DNA of 64,000 nt, taken from positions 16,955,244 to 17,019,243 of the forward strand of contig CM040443.1 of assembly GCA_022749755.1 (NCBI GenBank), given 5' to 3'. The stretch is from Azadirachta indica (Eukaryota > Streptophyta > Magnoliopsida > Sapindales > Meliaceae). A program made the translations under genes and the position numbers. The notes below the pieces were generated by a model that was given only the letters and a program-made list of their open reading frames with translations, was not told where the DNA came from and searched no databases. The number at the start of each line of letters is the position of its first letter. Positions within the stretch are counted from its first letter, which is position 1. This document shows, one piece after another, positions 56,377 through 64,000 of the stretch.

Positions 56377-57639
56377 TGAAATGTTGTAATGTTTCATTCA
56401 ATCTCAAGTTGTCAATTTGTTGTGGTTCAATTCTTCGATTCAGTATCTAATTTGTGATCCATTTAAGTACTCTTTATTTACTTGTAGCACAATTATTAGT
56501 TGTATTTAGAAGAAACGATTAATTTTCGAATTCTTGATTCACTTTTAATCAAAAGAAAGTTTTATTCTTCGATTTAATTAGTATTATGAACAGATAAAAA
56601 TTGCAATGATATTCCAATTATCCAATTATGTATTTTATTTAATTTTAGAATATAATTTTCCTTCAATTTCAAAGTCTAGGTTGTGTTATATTTCAATTCC
56701 TTTGATTCAATATCTAATTGTGATAAATAATAATTAAGCTAAATGAGATTCTAGCTATTTTAAAATGTATCCTTTATTTATTTGTCGCACATGTATAATT
56801 TATATCAAAAGAAACGATTTATGAATTCTTAATTCACTTTGATAATAATGAAAAGAAATTTCAATAATTTGATCAGTATTATGACATTGAAGTAATATTC
56901 CACTTATTCAAAGATTTATGAATGAATTCTTGATTTAATTTCCATATATAATTAGCCGCCTTCATCCACCGAACCAAAAGACTAAATTTTGTATCATTAA
57001 AATCATTAAGAAAGTTAATTAAAATATTTTAAATAAATATATATATTATTTAAAGTATACTTAATAAATATATATTATTAACAATCCCAAAGTTTTTTCT
57101 CCAAACAAAAATCAAATGTTAATGACTAAGTATGGTGAAAAGATAAGTCTTTTAATTTAAAAAATAAATAAAAATATGTGTTATATATAATAAATTACTC
57201 ATGGAACCCCGCAAGGACATACAAAACATGACAAAGTCAACAAGTAAATAAAAAAAAATTATTTGACAAGGGAAAGCTTGTAAAGTTTTTTCATTTATAT
57301 TTTAGATTATTTGAGAAGTAAGTACATAGAAATACAATAAAGTCAACTTGTATTTGAAAAAAATAATTATTTGACGCCAGAAGCTTTTTAATAATTTTTT
57401 TCTATTTACATTATCAGATTGTTTAAGAACGAACATAGAAAATACGAAGTCAAAATTGGTTGACCACGTGCATGCAAAATTACGTAGTGCAAGTCTGAAG
57501 GAAGTTTAATTAATTATTAGATTAGCAAACCGCGTTTGACGGCTTTGCGCAGTCAAAATGAATTTGGTTTAATATAAGTCCAGACTGTTAAACTCCTGTT
57601 AAAGCCAGAAAAAGAACATGCAAGCCTCTTGATTTTGGT
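56377..57639. other. Downstream of peroxidase copy 2, with repeated upstream-like segments
   Basis: No gene is seen. At 57232-57330 and 57334-57440 a segment with AAAGTCAAC..TTTTT..ATTAGATTATTTGAGAA occurs twice and resembles 54913-55005. At 57451-57560 the GGTTGACCACGTGCATGC segment resembles 54748-54835. The first 1 kb has two partial copies of a TTTATTTACTTGTAGCAC / TTTATTTATTTGTCGCAC segment (about 56475 and 56770). Confidence 0.5.
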
Positions 57640-58360
57640 TTAATATACTAATTAGTTTTAATAATTTAAAAAATACCCACACAGGTTTCTATTTATTTTA
57701 AAATGGCAATTATACTCCTATCAATAATAGTTATTCAATAAAAATTATTATTAAATCTTTTAAATTTAATCAAATATAATATATTTATAAAAAAGGCATT
57801 AATGAATAGTACATTAATAATATCTTATTAAGTATATTATAAAATTATACATTTTGTAAATAATAAATTTAATTTTTATTATAATTATATTCAATATTTA
57901 GTATATAATATACTTTGGTTATACATAAATATAAAATATAATATATTCATAATTATTTTACTATGGCATATTTTATTTGTATATTAATATTTATTTATGA
58001 TTTATTTTATTTATTTTTCTAATACTTAATTCATATAGAATTATTAACATATTATAAAATAAATAAATTTATGTTTTAGTTATAATATATTGACAAGTAT
58101 TATTCATATTATTTATAAAATATGTAAATTTATAATATGTATGTAAATATCATATTATTGAAGTATAAAATAGTATTATATTTATTTTATTAATGTATTT
58201 TTGATAAATATATTTTATTTTATTAAATTTAAAATTTTAATAACAATTTTTATTAACTTACTATTATTGTAGTGGTATCATCGTTATTTTAAAATAAATT
58301 AAAATTTGTATGAATGTTTTTAAAATTATTAAAATTAATTAATACATTAAGCCAAACTTT
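57640..58360. mobile_element. AT-rich TIR element with about 130-bp arms
   Basis: The left arm (57640-57775, with TTTATTTTAAAATGGCAAT and CAATAATAGTTATTCAAT) and the right arm (58225-58360) are inverted copies. The interior resembles 29770-30100 read inverted (TTATAACATAT, AAATAAATAAATTTAT). Noncoding. Confidence 0.55.
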
Positions 58361-58408
58361 AGGATTTGCATATTCTTTTCCTAGTTAAAACCCTTCGGCA
58401 AAAATTAA

Positions 58409-58703
58409 TGATTGTTACAATGTTTGTCCAACATTGGTGGATTTGCACCACCTCAAGCAATCCCACATCGGGACTTATGACATAGGACTCCCCCTGGCAA
58501 CTACTATATATATACATGCCTGTAGCAAATGCAATGCAGACGCTTCTAATCTTGTAATTGAAGGCCAATTGAAATGAAAACTGCAAAGCATTACGAAGTT
58601 TATAAAAGGCTTGCATTTTAGTTCAAAATATTCTTCATTTCCAACTTATTTTAATTGGAAACTCTATTTTATATAGAGTTGGATATTCAGTTTGTTTATA
58701 ACA
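58409..58703 (+). repeat. 5' LTR of copia element 2
   Basis: It shares with 63869-64000 the blocks TGTTTGTCC, ACCTCAAGC/GCCTCAAGC, AATCCCACATC, ACATAGGACTCCCC and AACTACTATATATATACATG (TATA box). It ends near ATAACA, directly before CAATATCAGCACA, likely a degenerate primer binding site. The exact start (58409 or 58413) is uncertain. Confidence 0.7.
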
Positions 58704-59250
58704 CAATATCAGCACAATTTGTTAGTTCAAGTATTTTCTTATATTATAAATATTTTTTCACTTTTTCTTATTTTTCTTATATTATAAATATTCTTTCATC
58801 TGTGGTTTTCATTAAATTGAATGTTTCACAACAAAAAATAAGAATAATATGTTATATATCTTTATTTTTATTAGCATATTAATTCACTATTGATATTTAT
58901 ATTGATAATATTGCAATCTGAAGCTTGCAAAATTAAAAACTTTTATGCTCGTTTTATTAATCATATGGTAGGCAAAGTCACATATCTATTATTGTATTAT
59001 TTGATGAAAGGCTATGCCTCGCAAATATATTATTATACTTACAATAAACGGCTTAGCCTCCTATGTAACAATTATTTGTTTATGTGTTTTATATTGTAAA
59101 AAATCAAAAAGACCCTTTAAGGGTAATCTCATCAATGCCTAAAGTCCTAAAATGGAATTGTTATCTAGAATCTGAAGTTATGAATTAATTAGACTAGAAC
59201 TTGGAGTTTTACATCTATATCATTTGTATAACTTTGAATAATTATAGATC

Positions 59251-59367
59251 CGAAGTTCCATGTAACAATTATAAGGGCTTAAAGTTCTATACATTAACGA
59301 TGTAAACTTGAAGTTTTATACAACAATTATATGGATTTGAAGCTCCATATACCAACTTTATGAACTC
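59251..59367 (+). repeat. Four tandem 29-30-bp units in the copia leader
   Basis: Units start at 59251, 59281, 59310 and 59339, each with (G/A)AAG(T/C)TCxAT..AA and a TTAT or GAT core, ending in CTT or TTT. They lie in the untranslated leader of the element. Confidence 0.6.
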
Positions 59368-60125
59368 GAGTTTTCAGTTTGTTAAAATTAGAATTTGAAG
59401 TTCTAAACATATTCTTTCATGGATTGTTGAAATGTATTTTCATGCCACAGCTAAAAAGCATCATTTGAAGAGAGGGAAAAATCCCTAAAGGATAACTAAA
59501 AATTATGATTTTTCTCTTCATCATTAAATACAACTTTTAAAGGGATATAACTTCCTGAAGTGAAGATGGGAATGCAAGATTATACTGAATATAGCTTAGT
59601 TTTATTTATAATTACTTTAGAGCTGAACTTGTAAGTATATATATTAAAAATTGCATTTATATTACTCTACTTAACTAGATTACTACTATGATTGTCTATT
59701 TGCCATTTCCAAAAGTGAATGAAACCATATATGGCAATTGTAAAAGTTATATAAAAATGATAAAAAATGATACATTATTTCTCCTATAATAGCTATAAAT
59801 ATTACAATTACAAAATGTAATTATGTTCAACTACTAAAAGTGAAATGCTTACAACATGACAAATTTTGTCACTTACATGACATGAAATGACATATATTGT
59901 GTACCTGTAGTACACTAAATTATCTAATAAAGTCTTATGAGGCCTCCATGAAAACAAGAAAAATATTAAGACTACTTTATTGATAATATTTATCTTAATA
60001 TTTATTTGTTGACAATAGGTATATTATTATTTGCCTTTCATTCGTCCTTTATAATCCCCCTGTTTATATTTTATATTCTACATTTATTATCATGATAACT
60101 GACATGAATTATCCTATAAAAGGGT

Positions 60126-60404
60126 ATGCATATCAAAAGGAAGTTAACCTTTTCAAAGGGAAGAGATAAGGATGCATGCTTAGCTAATAGTGAAACTATG
60201 CATAACATACTTCGAGATAAGAATTATTTCTTAGAATTAAAAATGATTAAAGTTAAGATGAATACCATATTAGGTCCTGCAAACTTGATTGAGGGCTTCA
60301 GAAGAGCCTTTATCTTATTAGTAAGTGGAACCAGATTATGTATACATAATGCCTTCTATTTTAGTAAATCCAACAAAAATTTGGTTAGCTTTAAAGATAT
60401 CTGC
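60126..60404 (+). pseudogene. copia protease segment
   Basis: A 93-codon frame with ACLANSETMHNILRDKNYF and NLIEGFRRAFI fits the protease region of this copia lineage, where the catalytic part is DSGTTHTIL. DSGT has become NSET, so the protease motif is destroyed. NKNLVSFKDI continues the family pattern. Confidence 0.7.
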
Positions 60405-60579
60405 TAAAATGGATATCAAATTGAGACTTTAAATGAAAATAATACTTTTAATGTTTCAGGCAAGAAACATATATTAAAAAAGGTTTCAACGTTGTCACTT
60501 GGATTGTATTATACCATCATAAATGCAATTGAAAGCTACACAATAATGAGCAAGAAGTTCATTGATCCTAAAATGTTTA

Positions 60580-61660
60580 TATTATAACATGACCATCTTG
60601 GTCACCCAAGATCTACAATGATACGTAGAATTGCTGACAATTTTCGTAGACATCTATTAAAAGACCTGAAGATTCTATTGTCCAACAAGAATATATGCAC
60701 CGCTTACTCACAAAAAAAATTAGTACTTAAATCATCCCTTTCTAAAATTAGATTTGAGTCTTCATCATTTTTATAAAAAATTCAAGGAGACATTTGTGGC
60801 CGATTCATCTACCTAGTGGACCATTTTGTTATTTTATAGTCTTAATTGATGCATCTGCTTGATGGTCACATTTTTGTTTATTATCTATATGTAATATTAC
60901 ATTTGCTACATTACTTGCACTGATTATAAAGTTAAGGGCATATTTTCCTGATCATCTAATCAAGACTATACATCTGAATAATACTGGTAAGTTTACTTCT
61001 AAAGTATTTGATAACTATTGCACATCGGTGGGAATTGATGTAGAGCATCTTGTTCCACATGTCCATATTTAAAATAGGTTAGCTAAATCTTTTATTAAGA
61101 GACTCTAGGTAATTGCTAAAACTTTATTGTTACATACTTAATCACTAATGTCTACATGAGGTTATGCTATTTTGCATGCTGCAACTTTAATTCGGCTTAG
61201 ACCTACTGCCTATCACTAATATTCCCCACTATAACTTGTATTTCGTTATCCACTTGATATATCCCATTTATACACTTTTGGTTGTGCAGTGTATGCTTCT
61301 ATTGCAACTCAATAACGCAGTAAGATGGGGCATTAACATCGTTTGGGGATTTATGTTATTTATAACTCACCTTGTATTATCAAATGTCTTGAACATTTAA
61401 TGGGTGATTTATTTACTACATGGTTTACGGATTGTCATTTTTATGAGACATTTTTTTCATCATTAGGGGACAAGAAAATGCCTTTTAAAGTAAGGCACAC
61501 ACTTTCTTGGGAAACATCTACTTTGTCACATCTTAATCCTCACACTAACCAATGTAAAAAAGAATTGTGAAGGATAATGCAACTTTAGCAAATTGCAAAT
61601 CAATTAACAGGTGTATTTAATGATACTGCAAGAGTGACCAAATCATATATACCAACTGCC
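60580..61660 (+). pseudogene. copia integrase remnant
   Basis: Pieces in shifting frames: HDHLGHPRSTMIRRI-like zinc-binding start (about 60590), IQGDICGRFIYLVDHFV (about 60780), WVIY and a readable end piece GIYVIYNSPCIIKCLEHL with FTDCHFYETFF (61343-61470), which is the conserved C-terminal integrase segment. Many stops interrupt it. Confidence 0.65.
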
Positions 61661-62029
61661 AATACATTAGTCTAAGTGATTGTTCTTAAAGAACAATCTA
61701 ATCAAAAGGCAGTAAATGAATCATCTGTTACACGCGAGAAGCGTGGTAGAGCAATTGGTTCAAAAGATATTGTTCTGTGAAAAAAACGATTAATAAATTA
61801 GGATCCTCTTGAAGAAGCATTAGCCCCTTGAAGAGGCATACAGAAGTGACACGAGCTCTTGAAAAGTATTAGCCTTTGAAGTAGCACAAACATCTCAAAA
61901 TAAAGAAAAGTCTACAAATTATGCATATGCACATGTGATGTGCGATCATAATAAAATAGTTATCGACAATGTATTTTCATTTGTAGTAGTTATTGAAATC
62001 ATGAGAGATGATCACAATCCACAAATTGT

Positions 62030-63640
62030 AAATGAATATAGACAGAGGCATGATTGGCCTCAGTGGAAAGAAGCAATTTAAGAAGAATTGACTTTCCTTG
62101 CTAAACTTAAAGTATTTGGACCTTTAGTCATGACACTTGAAGATGTTAAATCCGTTAGATATAAATTGGTATTTATAAGGAAACATAATGAGTATAATGG
62201 GATTATCATATACAAAGTGCGACTTGTCACCTAAGGTATCTCTTAGAGGCTTGGAATTGATTTTGATGAAATATATTCTCTTATGATAGATGTTATTACG
62301 TTTTAATTTTTGATAAGTTTGACAGTCTCAAAAAGTCTTGATATGCGTCTTGTAGATGTAGTAACAGTCTATTTGTATGGGTTATTTGATGCTAATATTT
62401 ATATAAAAATCCTTAAAGGATTTAAAATTCCTGAAGCATTTAAATCAAAGGATCATATTTTGTATTCTATTAAGCTATAGAGATCTTTATATGGCTTAAA
62501 ATAATCTAGACGTATGTTGTATAATCGATTGAGCGAATACTTAATTAAGGCAAAATATGCTAATAATTCTATATGCCTATAAGCATTTATAAAGAAAATA
62601 GAGTCAGGATTCACTATTATAGTAGTTTATATTGATGACATGAATTTAATTGGAACTTCTGAAGAACTCCTTAAAATTGTTGAACACTCGAAGAGACAAT
62701 TTGAGATGAAAGATTTAGGGAAAACTAGACATTTTCTTAGCCTGTAGATCAAGCATAAGTCTAACGGAATTTTTATCCATTAATTTGCCTATGTTGAAAA
62801 GATTCCGAAACGTTTTAATATAGATAAAACTCATCCGTTAAGTACCTCTACGGTTGTTCGGTCCCTTGATCCTAAAAAAGATTTGTTTCACTCTAAAGAA
62901 GATAATGAAGAGATACTTAGTCTAGAAGTACCATATCTTAGTACAGTTAGCGTTTTCATGTATCTGGCACAATGTACTAGACTAAACATAGCATTCTTTG
63001 TGAACCTGTTAGCCAGATTTAATTCTGCGCCCACCTACCTGCATTGGAATTGCATCAAACATATTTTTCATTACCTCCCTAAAATAACATATTTGTGACT
63101 GTTTTATTTCAATGAACTAATGAAGAATTCAAGGCTTGTTGGTTATGTAGATGCCAAGTATCTTTCAGATTCTCATAAAGCCAAGTCACAACTAGGATAT
63201 GTCTTTACATATAATAAAACAACAATCTTATGGCGATCCATGAAGCAAACTCTTGTTCCTACCTCTACTAATCATTCTGAGATTTTAGCATTATATGAAG
63301 CAAGCAGGGAATGTTTATGGTTGTGATATGTCATCCATTACATTTAGAGTACATACAACTTATCTTCTACTATAGATGTTCCAACAATAATATATGAAGA
63401 TAATACTACTTGCATTGCATAAGTTAGAAGAGGATATATTAAAAGGGATTGAATGAAGCATATCTTGCCAAAATTCATCTATACTCATGAGCTCCAGCAG
63501 AGGTACCATATTGATGTGAAACAAATACAATCCATTGAAAATTTTGCTAATCTTTTCACCCAAACATTATGTAAATCGACTTTTGAAAAACTGGTAGACA
63601 ACATTGGCATGCGTCCACTCTATAAGTTTTCTGATTGATG
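62030..63640 (+). pseudogene. copia reverse transcriptase and RNase H remnant
   Basis: The RT starts near RHDWPQWKEAI (62047) and retains the catalytic box VVYIDDMNLIGTSEEL (about 62625) with both Asp residues, then QFEMKDLGKTRHFL. RNase H pieces are YLAQCTRLNIAFFVNLLARF (62959-63020), RLVGYVDAKYLSDSHKAKS (63129 on) and TSTNHSEILALYEASRECLWL (broken as TSTNHSEILALY and EASRECLWL, about 63265). The last frame piece ends near 63638. Stops between the pieces make it inactive. Confidence 0.75.
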
Positions 63641-63859
63641 CAAATTGTATTGAGGGAGAGATCTTTATCAGGTGAAGCATATCTTTTAAAGAGCTTAGGC
63701 ATTATATAGGGCAAATGTGCGCTATACTCTTTTTTTCCTTCATCCAGCTTTTATCTCACTAGATTTTATTGGCAAAATTTTTAACAAAGCAACATTAAGC
63801 ACATTCAATAATTGAAGATTATATTTTTCTTGTAAATGTAATTAAAGTCGGTGAAATCT

Positions 63860-64000
63860 AAAGGGGAGTGTGGTGATGTTTGTCCCACATTAATGGATTT
63901 CCACTGCCTCAAGCTAATCCCACATCAGGACTTATAACATAGGACTCCCCTGGTAACTACTATATATATACATGCCTATGGCAAATGTAATGTACACGCT
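63860..64000 (+). repeat. Polypurine tract and start of 3' LTR of copia element 2
   Basis: AAAGGGGAG at 63860-63868 precedes TGTGGTGATGTTTGTCC, the start of the 3' LTR, which continues to and beyond the end of the window. Confidence 0.75.

Larger units (their letters stand above)
58409..64000 (+). mobile_element. Second Ty1/copia retrotransposon, 3' LTR cut by window end
   Basis: Matching LTRs at 58409-58703 and 63869-64000 enclose a decayed protease, integrase, reverse transcriptase and RNase H in copia order. The two LTRs differ at roughly one in seven or eight positions over the visible 130 bp, so the insertion is old. Gag was not recognised in 58720-60100. Confidence 0.85.

Noticed and set aside
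1..64000. CRISPR arrays, operons, phage or bacterial systems
   Set aside because: The window is plant nuclear DNA; regular repeats found are transposon subterminal arrays, leader repeats or microsatellites without spacer architecture.

Overview
The window is nuclear DNA of a flowering plant, almost certainly a eudicot. It is strongly AT-rich. It carries one spliced gibberellin-biosynthesis P450 gene with GT..AG introns, two plant class III peroxidase copies, a scrap of chloroplast psaA, and a dense layer of decayed plant transposons (CACTA/TNP2, L1-type LINE with RNase H, Ty1/copia, short LTR elements, Mutator-like foldback elements). The peroxidase and KAO sequences recall Citrus or another Sapindales species, but that is recollection only. 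It is not prokaryotic: no operons, ribosome binding sites or CRISPR arrays are expected or seen.

Layout. 1-7.3 kb: a CACTA transposase relic running off the left edge, a small GC-richer gene-like island near 1.4-1.9 kb, and transposon-derived AT-rich sequence. 7.36-9.49 kb (minus): an apparently intact seven-exon CYP88A/ent-kaurenoic acid oxidase gene, the only gene here with an uninterrupted reading frame. 9.5-15 kb: gene-poor, with a bHLH exon relic, a psaA fragment, a Mutator-like MITE with a near-perfect 9-bp target duplication and an array of about 80-bp repeats. 15.8-20.2 kb: a decayed minus-strand element with a putative plant transposon protein, GC-rich palindromic blocks and internal direct repeats. 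20.85-24.9 kb: a decayed Ty1/copia element ending in a 455-bp LTR. 25.3-26.3 kb (minus): peroxidase copy 1, broken by one frameshift. 26.4-38.5 kb: TIR elements, a complete 1.08-kb TRIM-like LTR element with perfect target duplication, and a deleted gag-only LTR element. 38.6-54.4 kb: a LINE tail, several foldback elements, and a three-level nest (CACTA inside LINE inside foldback element). 55.4-56.4 kb (plus): peroxidase copy 2, also broken by one frameshift. 58.4-64 kb: a second Ty1/copia element whose 3' LTR runs off the right edge.

How the genes work together: KAO acts in gibberellin synthesis at the ER. The peroxidases, if they were functional, would act in the cell wall or apoplast. I see no functional link between them. 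The two peroxidases are divergently oriented, share a TATA box about 80 bp upstream of the ATG, and are separated by 29 kb in which I find no intact gene, only mobile DNA. I did not find a convincing new biological system. The most informative features are the nested insertions, the twin single-base peroxidase lesions, the TRIM-like element, and the small gene and plastid scraps.
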